Source: Dietzia sp. ANT_WB102
GTDB lineage: Bacteria > Actinomycetota > Actinomycetes > Mycobacteriales > Mycobacteriaceae
NCBI RefSeq assembly: GCF_008369165.1
Contig: NZ_VOBA01000001.1
Location: 1,083,630 to 1,147,629 of the forward strand
Direction of reading: 5' to 3'
Length of the DNA stretch: 64,000 nucleotides
Numbering within the stretch: the stretch's first letter is position 1; each line of letters starts with the position of its first letter. Positions 7,825-17,163 of the stretch are shown here, one piece after another. The notes below the pieces were generated by a model. The model was not told the DNA's origin, made no database searches, and saw only the letters and a list, made by a program, of their open reading frames with translations. The translations under genes and the position numbers were made by a program.

Positions 7825-9088
7825 CCAGGCCCGCCGAGGTCTGTCCAGGCGGTCGGTACTCACCGGCGGCGTCGCGGCCGTCGTGGGTGGCGGCGTCGTC
7901 GGCGGGGCTGCGGTCGGCGGCGCTGCGGGATACGTCGGGAGAGGAATCGTCGACGACGGCGAGCTGGGCGCGGACTGGAAGACCGTCGCCGACTCGCGAG
8001 TCGTTGGGGCGGCCACCGAACCGTTCCACGGCCCGCACCAGGCCGGCATCACCACGGCACCGCAATCGCACGCCGCGTTCGTGGGATTCGACATCGTACC
8101 GGGGGCGACCCGCACCGAGATCCAGGGCGTCCTGCGGGCGTGGTCCCAGGACGCCGCCCGACTCACCCAGGGTCTCGGCGGCCTCGCCGACCTCGAACCC
8201 GAACTCGCCGAAGATCCCGCACGGCTCACAGTGACGATCGGATTCGGCCCCGGGCTGTTCGACGCGATCGGGATGCCGGACAAAAAGCCCTCGTGGCTCG
8301 CACAGCTGCCGGCATTCCCGCAGATCGACAAGCTCGAGGACCGGTGGTCGGAAGGGGACCTGCTGCTGCAGATCTGCTCCGACGACCCAGTGATCGTCGC
8401 CCATGCCTCCAGGATCCTCGCCTCCGGCGTGCGCGGGGTGGCCCGGCAGAAGTGGTCGCAGCGGGGCTTCCGCAAGGCCGTCGGCACCGATCCGAGTGGG
8501 CGGACCCAACGCAACCTGTTCGGGCAGATCGATGGCACCGAAAACCCACGGCCGACCGACGTCGACTTCGACCAAGTCCTGTTCTCCGACGGTAGCGACC
8601 AACGGTGGATGCGAGGTGGCTCCTCGCTCGTCCTGCGGCGCATCCGGATGACGATGGACACCTGGGAGGAGATCGACCGCAACTCACGTGAGCTGAGTGT
8701 CGGACGGAAACTCGACACCGGCGCCCCGCTGACCGGCACGGACGAGCACGACCCGGCCGACTTCGACGCGATCGACAAGACGGGACTGCCCGTGATTCCC
8801 CCGGAATCCCACATGGCGCGAGCCCGGCAACGCCACCGCGGTGAGGCAATGCTCCGGCGGCCGTACAACTACGACGACCCGCCGGAGGGCGGAGAGATCA
8901 GCAACTCCGGTCTGCTGTTCACCGCCTACCAGGCCGACCCGGTCCGCACCTACATCCCCGTCCAACAGCGGCTCGCCGAGCAGGACGCGCTCAACACGTG
9001 GACGATCCCCATCGGATCCGCGGTGTTCGCACTCCCGCCCGGCGCGCCCGAGGGTGGCTACGTGGGGCAGGGACTGTTTGAGGGGTGA
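7817..9088 (+). CDS. Tat-exported DyP-type heme peroxidase
   Basis: 423 residues. A twin-arginine signal (RRSVLTGG, residues 11-18, then a Gly/Ala-rich hydrophobic stretch) shows export in folded form. DyP signatures: GQIDGTENPR with the catalytic Asp239, the proximal heme ligand His332 (SHMARA) and Arg347/348 nearby. The class resembles EfeB-like A-type DyP peroxidases, which oxidise dyes, phenols or porphyrin substrates with hydrogen peroxide. Encoded in an operon with a copper chaperone rather than with EfeU/EfeO iron transport genes, so a redox partnership with copper handling is inferred. Confidence 0.92.
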   Translation: MADQARRGLSRRSVLTGGVAAVVGGGVVGGAAVGGAAGYVGRGIVDDGELGADWKTVADSRVVGAATEPFHGPHQAGITTAPQSHAAFVGFDIVPGATRTEIQGVLRAWSQDAARLTQGLGGLADLEPELAEDPARLTVTIGFGPGLFDAIGMPDKKPSWLAQLPAFPQIDKLEDRWSEGDLLLQICSDDPVIVAHASRILASGVRGVARQKWSQRGFRKAVGTDPSGRTQRNLFGQIDGTENPRPTDVDFDQVLFSDGSDQRWMRGGSSLVLRRIRMTMDTWEEIDRNSRELSVGRKLDTGAPLTGTDEHDPADFDAIDKTGLPVIPPESHMARARQRHRGEAMLRRPYNYDDPPEGGEISNSGLLFTAYQADPVRTYIPVQQRLAEQDALNTWTIPIGSAVFALPPGAPEGGYVGQGLFEG

Positions 9089-9107
9089 CGCCCACACTCG
9101 ACAACAA

Positions 9108-9142
9108 AGCTGCCCGCGGCGAATGTATCGCCGCGGGCAGTT
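9108..9142. terminator. Bidirectional hairpin between convergent genes
   Basis: A perfect 15-bp stem (9108-9122 with 9128-9142; core CTGCCCGCGGCGA) and a 5-nt loop. It lies between the stops of the DyP gene and the convergent SGNH hydrolase gene. Confidence 0.85.
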
Positions 9143-9187
9143 GCGTGTGTCGATCCCGGTCAGTGGAGCCGGGGCAGATCCGCCCGG

Positions 9188-10174
9188 TCAGATCGCTGCG
9201 GTGATCGCGGCAGCCATAGCCTGCTGGCCGAGGGCAGTGGGGTGGAAAGCGGCCGTATTGTTCTGCGACCCATCAGCGAACACAACCCACCGCTCGTCCA
9301 CCGGGGCGCAGCCGCTGCGATCGGTATCCGAGACGGGCAGGACCGAGAAGTGGCCATTGCGCCGTGCAGCGGCGTCGACAGCGTCGTTGATGGCCTTCGT
9401 GATCTCGCGCGCCCACTCGAGGTTTGCGGGCCCGATCGCGGTCGTGAAGAAGCAACCATCGTCGTTTGCCGCCGGCATGAGCGGCAGGTATTGGGTCGCG
9501 ACAACGGTCGCATTGGGCGACGCCTCGTCGATCGCGGCATAGACGTCATCGACCGCGCCGTCAGCACCGAACACTAAGGCGATGTCCTGGGCGACGGCCC
9601 CGCCGATGGTCTCGCGGCAGTCAAACGGCTGCGCAGGACCGTCAGGCCGCAGATGGGCGGTGATGCAGCCGACGATGGTTCCGAAGCCCACGTCATTACC
9701 GCCGATCGACAACGTCACAAGGTCGGTGTCCGCCTCGAGGGACTCGATCTGGGGCGGCGCACCCGGGAACTGGGTCTCGACGAGGATGTCCTTCGTCTGG
9801 GCGCCACCACAGGTGGCGTCGGTGAGGGCACCGACGGCGGCGTTAGCGTCGAGTTGGTGGGGGTAGTTCGCCAGGCTTCGCGCGCAACCCGCGGGTCCGC
9901 CGGCGGGCTTAGTGTCGTCCCCGAATGCCGCGTACGAGTCACCCAGAGCCACGTATTCGGCATACGCGGGGCCTGCGAGCGAACCGAGCGACCCGGCGAC
10001 ACTGCCGGGGATCTCCGTGGTGGAGCTGAGGGAACTGACGGCGATCGCACCGTCCGCTTGGGCAGTGGACTGGGCGGCGGCGGCGGGGGATACGGCGAGG
10101 ACGACCGCCGCAGCAAGTGCGAGAGACGTGGTGAAGGCGCGGGGACCGCGAACGCGGCGACGAGGTGTGAGCAT
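9188..10174 (-). CDS. Secreted SGNH-hydrolase (GDSL lipase/esterase)
   Basis: 328 residues with a Sec signal peptide (about 1-34, AAAAQS). Block I GDSYA with nucleophile Ser80, block III SIGGNDVGF and block V AFHPTALG are all present, so the catalytic triad is intact. Paired cysteines (GCARS, TCGG, GCITA, FDC) suit an exported disulfide-bonded enzyme. The fold resembles Streptomyces and mycobacterial SGNH esterases acting on acyl esters outside the cell. The next gene upstream (10224-11306) is a paralogue on the same strand. Confidence 0.9.
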   Translation of the reverse strand: MLTPRRRVRGPRAFTTSLALAAAVVLAVSPAAAAQSTAQADGAIAVSSLSSTTEIPGSVAGSLGSLAGPAYAEYVALGDSYAAFGDDTKPAGGPAGCARSLANYPHQLDANAAVGALTDATCGGAQTKDILVETQFPGAPPQIESLEADTDLVTLSIGGNDVGFGTIVGCITAHLRPDGPAQPFDCRETIGGAVAQDIALVFGADGAVDDVYAAIDEASPNATVVATQYLPLMPAANDDGCFFTTAIGPANLEWAREITKAINDAVDAAARRNGHFSVLPVSDTDRSGCAPVDERWVVFADGSQNNTAAFHPTALGQQAMAAAITAAI

Positions 10175-10223
10175 GTGACGAGTATCACACCGCCGGTGTC
10201 GTAGTCTGCGTCTTTTGGATCTG

Positions 10224-11306
10224 TTAGGGCGCTACCGCGGCGAGCACCCTGTCGGCGACATGCGCGTGACCGGCACTCGTCGGGTGGACGGGTGCCGAGC
10301 CGGTGTCAAGGCCCGTGAGGTCGACCCAACGGGTATCGGGGGAGGTGCACATCGAGTGGCCCGGCTCGTCCGGGATCACGACCGTGGCCCCGTTGCGCTC
10401 CGCAGCAGCGCGAACCACCCGGTTGATGCTGTCCTGGAAGCCACGGACCTTGGCCCGCTCCTCCTGGCTGATCTTCATGAACGGAGCGCACGCCGGGGAG
10501 CTCCGGATGATCTCGTCGTCCTCGGGCACCGCGGCCAGATAGCCGACCGTCACGACGCGGGCCCGCGGCGCACGCTCGGCGATCCCGGCGTACACCGCGT
10601 TCATGCGCTGGTCAAGGGTCGCAAGCGCCTCGGCGGCCTGGCGGTCGATCACGTCCGAGCAACCCGCTGTGGGGTCGAAACCCTTCGACAGGTCCCCGGT
10701 CGCACCGTCGACGAGCGGCAGCAATTCCGGCGCGGTGTTGGGCCGCAGCGCACACGCTACGATCACGGCGCCGAAGCCGACGTCGTTGCCGCCGATGGTC
10801 ATCGACACCAGATCGGTGTCGGCATCCAGGGCGTCGAACTGGGGCGGTGCGCCCGTCCGCCCGACGGCCAGTAAGTCATCGGTCACCGCTCCGCCGCAGC
10901 TGGCGTTGACGAACGTTCCCACACCCAGCTCGCGAGCAACGACGGTCGGGTAGGCGTCGTCGGTGCGCACGCATGCGACAGGACCGGCGCCCCACGCGCC
11001 GGGCGCGATCCTGCCGACGGCGGCGAAGGAATCCCCGAGCGCGACGTACTTCGACAGCCCGGTGCCAGGGCCCGACAGGACGGACGGGCCCAGTCCGGTA
11101 CCGGTCACCTGACCAGCAATGTTGTCGCCCAAGGCCTGTGCGGATCCGCTGGCGAGCTCGAGCGGGGACGCCCCCGGTGCGTTCGGACCAGGGATAGCGG
11201 GCTCGGCTTCGGCAGGAGCGGCCAGCAGCGGGGACAACAGAACGGCGGTGGCAGTAGCGGCGCCGGCGACGAGGCGGCGTGCACGGCCCAGGTGAGACGT
11301 GTGCAT
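10224..11306 (-). CDS. Secreted SGNH-hydrolase (tandem paralogue)
   Basis: 360 residues from MHTSHLGRAR, chosen instead of a longer frame to 11504 because it begins directly with a Sec signal peptide (cleavage near AEAEP). Motifs: GDSFA with Ser93, TIGGNDVGFG and VHPTSAGH. It shares architecture with the neighbour at 9188-10174, including the unusual Gly/Ser-rich linker before the GDS block, pointing to a tandem duplication. The two genes are 49 bp apart and may form one transcript. Confidence 0.9.
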   Translation of the reverse strand: MHTSHLGRARRLVAGAATATAVLLSPLLAAPAEAEPAIPGPNAPGASPLELASGSAQALGDNIAGQVTGTGLGPSVLSGPGTGLSKYVALGDSFAAVGRIAPGAWGAGPVACVRTDDAYPTVVARELGVGTFVNASCGGAVTDDLLAVGRTGAPPQFDALDADTDLVSMTIGGNDVGFGAVIVACALRPNTAPELLPLVDGATGDLSKGFDPTAGCSDVIDRQAAEALATLDQRMNAVYAGIAERAPRARVVTVGYLAAVPEDDEIIRSSPACAPFMKISQEERAKVRGFQDSINRVVRAAAERNGATVVIPDEPGHSMCTSPDTRWVDLTGLDTGSAPVHPTSAGHAHVADRVLAAVAP

Positions 11307-11394
11307 GCCGATCACTTTCGCACGGAAGCATGCCCGACGGGGCGTCCCTCCCGAAATACAGGCCGTGCCGACCGGGACGGACGCGCCGGGGCCG

Positions 11395-12462
11395 TCAGTC
11401 GGCGGGCGGTGCGGCGGGGAGGCGGACCACCTGACCGGCGTAGGACAGGCCTGCGCCGAAGCCGATGCACAACGCGACGTCGCCCTGCTTGGCCTGGCCC
11501 TCACGGAGCATGGTCTCCATGGCCAGCGGGATCGAGGCGGCCGAGGTATTGCCGGTCTGCTCGATGTCGTTGGCGATAGCTACGGAGTCCGGCAGTCCGA
11601 GGTGCTTAGCCATGGCCGAGTTGATGCGGCCGTTGGCCTGGTGGGGGATGAACGCCTGGATCTGGTCGGCTGTCACCCCGGCAGCCTCCAGCGTCTGCGC
11701 ACAGACCTTGGACACCTGGACCGCGGCCCAGCGGAACACCTTGGACCCGTCCATGGTGAGGAACGGCTGGACCACGGCCTCCTCGCTGCGCGACGCGGCG
11801 GTCGAGTCAACCTCGTCCACGTACTGCTTGAAGTCCTTGGTCTGACGGATGGCGTCGCCCTTCTCGCCGTCCGAGCCCCACACCACCGGGCTGATGTCGT
11901 TGGTCTCCGACGGGCCCACCACCACGGCGCCGGCGCCGTCCCCGAAAATGAATGCGGTGTTGCGGTCGGTGTAGTCGAGGCCGTCGCTGAGCTTCTCCAC
12001 GCCCACGACCACTACGTACCGGGCGCCGCCGCCACGGATCATGTTGGTCGCCACAGCCAGGCCGTAGCCGAAGCCCGCGCACCCGGCGGTGAGGTCGAAT
12101 GCGGCGATGCCGTTTCGTCCGAGGGCGGTGGCAACCTGCGGGGCGGCGTGCGGCACCTGAGTCCAGTTAGTGGACGTGCAGACGATCATCGCGTCGATGA
12201 GTTCGGGGTCGATGCCAGCCGAGGTCACGGCCGCGCGGGCAGCCTCGATGGACATGGACACAATGCCCTCGTCCGGACCCGCGATGTGACGGTTGAGGAT
12301 GCCAGAGCGCTCGTAAATCCACTCCGAGGTGGAGTCGATCCTCTCGCAGATCTCCTCATTGCTCACCACTCGACTCGGGCGGTACGCCCCGATGCCGAGG
12401 AGGGTCGTGCCGGTGGTGCCCTCGCCGGTCGCGATGGTCACGGTCTCGTTGGAATCCGCCAT
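11395..12462 (-). CDS. fabH: Beta-ketoacyl-ACP synthase III
   Basis: 355 residues. The FabH triad is visible: Cys128 in TAGCAGF, His274 in PHQANGRI and Asn305 in NTSAAS. In mycobacteria FabH condenses long acyl-CoA from FAS-I with malonyl-AcpM to feed FAS-II and mycolate synthesis; in other bacteria it starts fatty acid synthesis from acetyl- or branched-CoA. The chain-length preference cannot be told here. Slightly longer than the usual ~335 residues owing to an N-terminal extension. Confidence 0.92.
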   Translation of the reverse strand: MADSNETVTIATGEGTTGTTLLGIGAYRPSRVVSNEEICERIDSTSEWIYERSGILNRHIAGPDEGIVSMSIEAARAAVTSAGIDPELIDAMIVCTSTNWTQVPHAAPQVATALGRNGIAAFDLTAGCAGFGYGLAVATNMIRGGGARYVVVVGVEKLSDGLDYTDRNTAFIFGDGAGAVVVGPSETNDISPVVWGSDGEKGDAIRQTKDFKQYVDEVDSTAASRSEEAVVQPFLTMDGSKVFRWAAVQVSKVCAQTLEAAGVTADQIQAFIPHQANGRINSAMAKHLGLPDSVAIANDIEQTGNTSAASIPLAMETMLREGQAKQGDVALCIGFGAGLSYAGQVVRLPAAPPAD

Positions 12463-12618
12463 TGGCGATCTCGCTCCTCGTCGGTGTACGGCGCCACCCG
12501 CGGCGCGCGCCTCATGCTCCCCGCCACCCTACTGCGGTCGTGCAGTGAGTCGTCCTACCAGTCCGCGATGTTTCACCGATCCCTCTCGCCACCCCCGGCG
12601 GGACGTCCTCGCCGCGAC

Positions 12619-13560
12619 TCAGTCGGCGAGCAGCCCCACCAGCCACGCACGCCAGCGAGGTGCATCCCAGGTCGGCGCGACATCGACCGCGGCGGCCCCG
12701 AGCGGACCCCCGTCACCCTCGGGAGCGTCCACGTACTCGAACACCCGCACCGCCAGGGCGGCGCTGCCGGCGGCGTCCTCGTGGGTTTCGCCCGCGGGGA
12801 ACGCGAACAGCTCGAGCATTCCGTCGGCCGGCGCGGACAGGATGAGCGTGCGAGAGGCCTGCGACTCGGTCACCACGATCCCGCCCACCTCGCCCGACCT
12901 GGCCACCACGGCGCCGTCCACCGGATTTCCGCCAACACCGGACGCGGGGGCGATGAGCGCACGTGTCACCCGCGCCCACAGCTCCGGCACCGTCTCCTCG
13001 ACCGGGTCCGTGGCCGCGTCGACGGTCACCACCCCGTCGGCCGGGCGATGCGTCAGCCGGTGGGCCAGCACGATCAGGGCCTGCATCCAGCCGTCGACAC
13101 TGCCGTCCACCGACTCCTCCGCCAGTTGCCCGCCGGAGCCGAACCCCGACCGCAGGGTGAGCACGCTGCCGCCCTCGCCGTCGTCGACGACCTCGCACGA
13201 CGTCTCCCACGGCGGCACCGGGACCCCCTCGCCCATCCAGTCCCGCTCCTCGTATGAGAACAGTCCAGGGACACTCCCGCTGGGCGGGGTGTACATCGTG
13301 ATCTCGCCGACCGTCGCGGTGAGCATCGCCTCGGCGGCGGCCTCCGGACCGGTCGTGGGATCGGGGGCGCCCGGGTCGGCGAACTGCACGATCCGCCCCC
13401 CGACCTGCGGCTCCAGCGCGCACGGCACGAACCAGGAGGAGATCCCCTCACCGGTGGCGACCGCGTCCCACACCACTGCAGGCGGCACCGGCAGCGGCAC
13501 GCGGCACGCCACGCGTCGGCCGCCGTCGTCGGTCTCGATCCCCGCCGTCACGTCGTACAT
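12619..13560 (-). CDS. SRPBCC-domain protein, two-part
   Basis: 313 residues. Start at MYDVTAGIET with GAGGGGAA upstream; the frame continues open to 14925 opposite the MFS gene but without coding character. Residues 15-165 match an AHSA1/SRPBCC domain (VPLPVPPAVVWDAVATGEGI, SSWFVP ... HRLTHRP). The C-terminal half (about 175-313) is less clear and may be a second related domain ending in W-RAWLVGLLAD. Ligand and role unknown. Divergent from the MFS transporter, with a short shared promoter region. Confidence 0.8.
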   Translation of the reverse strand: MYDVTAGIETDDGGRRVACRVPLPVPPAVVWDAVATGEGISSWFVPCALEPQVGGRIVQFADPGAPDPTTGPEAAAEAMLTATVGEITMYTPPSGSVPGLFSYEERDWMGEGVPVPPWETSCEVVDDGEGGSVLTLRSGFGSGGQLAEESVDGSVDGWMQALIVLAHRLTHRPADGVVTVDAATDPVEETVPELWARVTRALIAPASGVGGNPVDGAVVARSGEVGGIVVTESQASRTLILSAPADGMLELFAFPAGETHEDAAGSAALAVRVFEYVDAPEGDGGPLGAAAVDVAPTWDAPRWRAWLVGLLAD

Positions 13561-13638
13561 GACTCGATTCCCCTCACCGGTCCGCTGCTCTTGCCGCGTA
13601 ACGCTACCGGCGTGCCCACCGGACGTAGTGTGGCGGTC

Positions 13639-14946
13639 GTGAGCGCGACGATCAGGGCGGGAGACGGGGGTGGCGGCGCCCGGGCCGGCACCGTCCGCGG
13701 GCCGATCGCCGCGACCGCCCTGCTCTTCGCCGCCAACGGTGCGATTTTCGGGGCGATCGTGCCGCGACTGCCCGATCTCAAGGACGCGCTCGAGCTCGGC
13801 CCGGCCGCCTTCGGCGTGGCCATGGCCTTCTACCCGGCCGGCGCGTTGGTCGGCGGACTGCTCACCCCCGCACTGATGCGGCGTCGGTCGGACGGGGCGG
13901 TCGCCGTCGCCATGATGATCGCCGCTTCCGTGGCCGCCGCGCTCGTCGGTTTCTCGCCCGTTGTGGCCGTGTTCGCCGGTCTGTTGCTGCTGTTCGGGGT
14001 GTTCGACGCTATTACCGACGTGGCGATGAACGCCCACGGGATCCGAGTGCAGCTGCGCCGTGGCCGCTCGCTGATCAACCGGTTCCACGCGGTGTGGTCG
14101 CTCGGCGCGGTGCTCGGCGCCGCAGGCGGGTCCGTGGCGGCCGGCGCGGGCGCGCCCGTGCGGGGTCAGATGCTCGGCGCGGCCGTGATCTGCGCGGCGG
14201 CCGCGGTCGCCGCCTACCCGTCGCGGCTGGGCCCGCCCGTGGCGGAAGACAAGTTCGGCCGCGACCTCGACGCCGTTCCCGACCCGCCGCGCAATCTGGC
14301 CGCCGGCCGCCGCATCCCCGGCGGGCGCGCCCTGCTTTTGGTGGTTGCGCTCGGGTTGTTCGCGTGCTGTGCGGAACTCGTTGAGGACTTCGCGCAGACC
14401 TGGTCCGCCCTCTACCTGCGCGAGATCACGGTGGCAGGCGCCGGTCTGGCCGGGCTCGGGTTCATCTCCGTGCAGGGCGCGCAGCTCGCCGGCCGGTTCA
14501 CCGGGGACATGCTGGTGGAGCGCTTCGGCGCCGCACACGTCAGTCGCATGGGCGGGGTAGGCGTCGTGGTGGGGGTCGGCACCGCGTTCGCCGCCTCGTT
14601 CCTCCTCGACGGCCCCGTCCTGCTGACGGTGGTGCTCGCCGGATTCGCACTGGCGGGCTGGGGGATCGCGACGATCATCCCGGGCGCGATGGTCGGTGCC
14701 GACTCGGTACCCGGACTGGCCCCCGGCGCGGGACTGGCGGTGCTCAACTGGGTGATGCGCCTGGGATTCCTCGTCTCGCCGCCGCTGGTCGGTCTCGTCG
14801 CCGAGCATGCCGGGATGCGCTGGACCGTCACCCCCATGCTCGTGGGCGGGATCGTCATCGCCGCCGTGGCCGGGCCCCTGCTCGACCGTTCGGGCTGCCC
14901 CGGCCGCGACCTGCCCGCCCACCATACGAGGGAGACCGCGACGTGA
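13639..14946 (+). CDS. MFS transporter
   Basis: About 435 residues with twelve predicted membrane segments, and a conserved cytoplasmic loop after TM2 (LMRRRSDGA) as in the major facilitator superfamily. The closest visual resemblance is to the YbjJ/fucose-permease-like group (NAHGIRVQ, RFHAVWSLGA). Substrate unknown. GTG starts are possible at 13612 and 13639 and a TTG at 13591; 13639 was chosen because it begins just ahead of the first helix, but no ribosome-binding site is strong. The stop overlaps the next start by four bases (GTGA), suggesting coupled translation with the kinase gene. Confidence 0.85.
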   Translation: MSATIRAGDGGGGARAGTVRGPIAATALLFAANGAIFGAIVPRLPDLKDALELGPAAFGVAMAFYPAGALVGGLLTPALMRRRSDGAVAVAMMIAASVAAALVGFSPVVAVFAGLLLLFGVFDAITDVAMNAHGIRVQLRRGRSLINRFHAVWSLGAVLGAAGGSVAAGAGAPVRGQMLGAAVICAAAAVAAYPSRLGPPVAEDKFGRDLDAVPDPPRNLAAGRRIPGGRALLLVVALGLFACCAELVEDFAQTWSALYLREITVAGAGLAGLGFISVQGAQLAGRFTGDMLVERFGAAHVSRMGGVGVVVGVGTAFAASFLLDGPVLLTVVLAGFALAGWGIATIIPGAMVGADSVPGLAPGAGLAVLNWVMRLGFLVSPPLVGLVAEHAGMRWTVTPMLVGGIVIAAVAGPLLDRSGCPGRDLPAHHTRETAT

Positions 14947-15725
14947 GTGACCAGGTGTTCGTCAAACGCGGGTCCGGACACGGCCCCGACTTCTACCGCC
15001 ACGAGGCCGCGGGGTTGGCCTGGCTCGCCGCGGCACCCGGCGGGCCGAGGGTGGTGGAGGTGGTGGGGGTTGATGACGACGAGATCACCCTCGAGAGGAT
15101 TCCCGCAGGTCGAGCGACGACGCGAGCGGCGCTGCGGTTCGGTCGGTTGCTGGCTGCGATGCACGACGCGGGAGCGGCCGCCTGGGGCGCCCCCGCCCAC
15201 GACTGGGCAGGACGGTGCTTCATCGGCAACCGGCCCCAGGACTGCGCTCCCACCGGGTCGTGGGGCGAGTTCTACGCGGAGCAGCGGGTCCGGCCGTTCG
15301 TCCGGATCGCCGTGGACCTCGGTGTACTCGGGGGTACGGACCTGGCCGTGGTCGAGCGGGCTTGCGACCGCGTCGCCTCCGGCGACCTCGACGATCCCGA
15401 CGATGTCCCCGCCCGCATCCACGGCGACCTGTGGACCGGCAATGTGCTGTGGAGTGGATCCGGTGACCGGGCGCATGCCGTGCTCATCGACCCTGCCGCG
15501 CACGGTGGCCACCGCGAGACCGACCTGGCGATGCTGGCGCTGTTCGGAGCACCGCACCTTGCGGACATCCTGCGTGGGTACGACGAGGCCCACCCACTGC
15601 GCAAGGGCTGGCAGTACCGGGTCCCGCTGCACCAGTTGCACCCGTTGGCCACACACTCGGCCGGACACGGCGCCGGTTACGCGATCGCGCTGGCAGACGC
15701 GGCCCGGCAGGTCCTGAGGCTCTAG
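14943..15725 (+). CDS. Fructosamine/ketosamine-3-kinase family protein
   Basis: 260 residues. Kinase motifs: RIHGDLWTGNVLW (catalytic loop, Asp near 162) and LIDPAAHGGHRETDLAML (metal-binding Asp near 185), typical of fructosamine-3-kinases, which phosphorylate glycated amines for deglycation. The upstream block W-GRCFIGNRPQ fits the same family. It is translationally coupled to an MFS transporter, so uptake or efflux and phosphorylation of an amino sugar or Amadori compound is a reasonable inference. Confidence 0.88.
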   Translation: MSDQVFVKRGSGHGPDFYRHEAAGLAWLAAAPGGPRVVEVVGVDDDEITLERIPAGRATTRAALRFGRLLAAMHDAGAAAWGAPAHDWAGRCFIGNRPQDCAPTGSWGEFYAEQRVRPFVRIAVDLGVLGGTDLAVVERACDRVASGDLDDPDDVPARIHGDLWTGNVLWSGSGDRAHAVLIDPAAHGGHRETDLAMLALFGAPHLADILRGYDEAHPLRKGWQYRVPLHQLHPLATHSAGHGAGYAIALADAARQVLRL

Positions 15726-15735
15726 CGGCCGGGAG

Positions 15736-16947
15736 TTATCCGACCGCTGGGCTGATGCGCAGGACTTCGTCGTTGCCGTCGCCGTTGGAGGTGGTCACCA
15801 GCAGCGACCCGCCGGGCTCGGGCGTGATTGAGCGCAGCCGGCCGTGCTCGCCTCGCAGGATCGCCGCGGTCTCGGTGACCGATGTGCCGTCCGGGGAGAG
15901 CTTCATCAGGACGACCTGGCTGGTCTTGAGCATCGTCACCGCCAGGGCTCCGTCCCAGTCGCCCCAGGCGGGGTCATCGAGGAATGCGATCCCGCCCGGC
16001 GCGAGGGTCGGTGCTCCCGATCGCCACGAGGACTGCACCGCATCGGGGAACGCGCGGGTGTCGGTCATCGGGACGTTCTGGTTGTACGTGCCGCCCGAGT
16101 TCGGGTTCCACCCATAGTTCCGGCCCGGGATGACGAGGTTCACCTCGTCGTCGACGTCCGGCCCGTGCTCGGCGGCGATGATCTGGTCAGAGCCTGGTCG
16201 CTGGGCCAGCCCCTGCACATTGCGGTGCCCGAAGGTCAGTACCGGGGAATCTCCGATGGTGCCGTCCGCGGGCGTGCCGGTGCGGGTGATGTGCAGGATC
16301 TTGCCTGAGAGAGACGTGAGGTCCTGCGGCGCGGGGCCGGTGAAGGCATCGCCAGTGCCGATATACAGGGTGCCGTCGGAGTGGGCGAGGATGCGACACC
16401 CAGAGTGCCGTCCGCCGTCGGCCAGGGGGATGCCCTTGACGAGCACTCGCGGGGACTCGAGCCGGGACCAGTCGTCGGCGGCGTGCCAGGCGGTGACCCG
16501 GTTGTCTCCGGCGTCGGCCGAGGAATGACAGGTGTAGACCTCACGGCTGGTGGCGAAGTCGTGGGCCAGTGCCAAGCCCATCAGGCCGCTCTCGCCACCG
16601 GTGGCCAGAGTGCCGAAGTCGGCTGCGACAGTGGAGCGCCTACCATCCTCACGGATCGCATGCAGGGTGCCCGAGCCGCGCTCACCCGTGACGATGACGC
16701 CCGCGGGATCTCGGACGACGTCCCACGGGATCGTGAATCCGTCGGCGACAGTGTCCACGGCGACGGCGGGGCCGGGAGGCAGGGGCCGGTCAGGGGCCAG
16801 TGACCCGAGCGAGTCGGTGCTCGAGCCGCCGCTGGAGCCACCGCCCGGGAGGCTGCTCTGTGCGCACGCGGTGAGCGGGACGACCACGGTGACCGCTATA
16901 ACGGCGGTGATCCCTGCGAGGACGCGGGGGAAAACTGTTCTGGGCAC
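15736..16947 (-). CDS. PQQ-type sugar dehydrogenase lipoprotein
   Basis: 403 residues. Lipobox LTACA (Cys28) marks a lipid-anchored exported protein, followed by a Gly/Ser linker. The rest is a beta-propeller of the glucose/sorbosone dehydrogenase family: GFTIPWDVV, GGESGLMGLALAHDF, HSGCRI, GHRNVQGLA, EHGPDVDDEVN and GRNYGWNPNSGG match family blocks. Such enzymes oxidise aldoses with pyrroloquinoline quinone; many actinobacterial members have unproven activity. It is convergent with the kinase gene (10-bp gap). A CRP/GlxR-like site lies 43 bp upstream of its start. Confidence 0.88.
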   Translation of the reverse strand: MPRTVFPRVLAGITAVIAVTVVVPLTACAQSSLPGGGSSGGSSTDSLGSLAPDRPLPPGPAVAVDTVADGFTIPWDVVRDPAGVIVTGERGSGTLHAIREDGRRSTVAADFGTLATGGESGLMGLALAHDFATSREVYTCHSSADAGDNRVTAWHAADDWSRLESPRVLVKGIPLADGGRHSGCRILAHSDGTLYIGTGDAFTGPAPQDLTSLSGKILHITRTGTPADGTIGDSPVLTFGHRNVQGLAQRPGSDQIIAAEHGPDVDDEVNLVIPGRNYGWNPNSGGTYNQNVPMTDTRAFPDAVQSSWRSGAPTLAPGGIAFLDDPAWGDWDGALAVTMLKTSQVVLMKLSPDGTSVTETAAILRGEHGRLRSITPEPGGSLLVTTSNGDGNDEVLRISPAVG

Positions 16948-16989
16948 TGCTCCTCCTGAACGGGGTGGGGACAGGGCGGCGAGATCGCA

Positions 16990-17003
16990 GTGACCTAGAT
17001 CAC
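16990..17003. promoter_or_regulatory. CRP/GlxR-like operator
   Basis: GTGACCTAGATCAC matches the GlxR consensus TGTGA-nnTAGn-TCACA in both half sites and the TAG core. It lies 43 bp upstream of the start codon of the PQQ-type dehydrogenase, a position suited to cAMP/carbon-responsive control of that gene. Confidence 0.65.
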
Positions 17004-17074
17004 CCCACGGGTGCAGGAGACGTTATCCGACAGGTACGGCCTCCACTAGACGGCACTGCCCGCAATGACGAGAA

Positions 17075-17115
17075 CGCCCCGCACACCTGCCCGGTGGGGC
17101 GGAGTGTGCGGGGCG
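17075..17115 (-). terminator. Hairpin terminator after htdX
   Basis: A perfect 12-bp stem (17075-17086 with 17104-17115) and a 17-nt loop that is itself GC-rich, 49 bp past the htdX stop. No T run, as is common in actinobacteria. Confidence 0.75.
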
Positions 17116-17163
17116 CTCTCGCGGTGTGCCCCCGGAGGTCCCGGGGTGCGTTCGAGTCAGGGG

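Noticed and set aside
13561..14925. Long upstream extension of the SRPBCC gene opposite the MFS gene
   Set aside because: The plus strand encodes a convincing twelve-helix transporter; the extension has no domain, and a good start exists at 13560.
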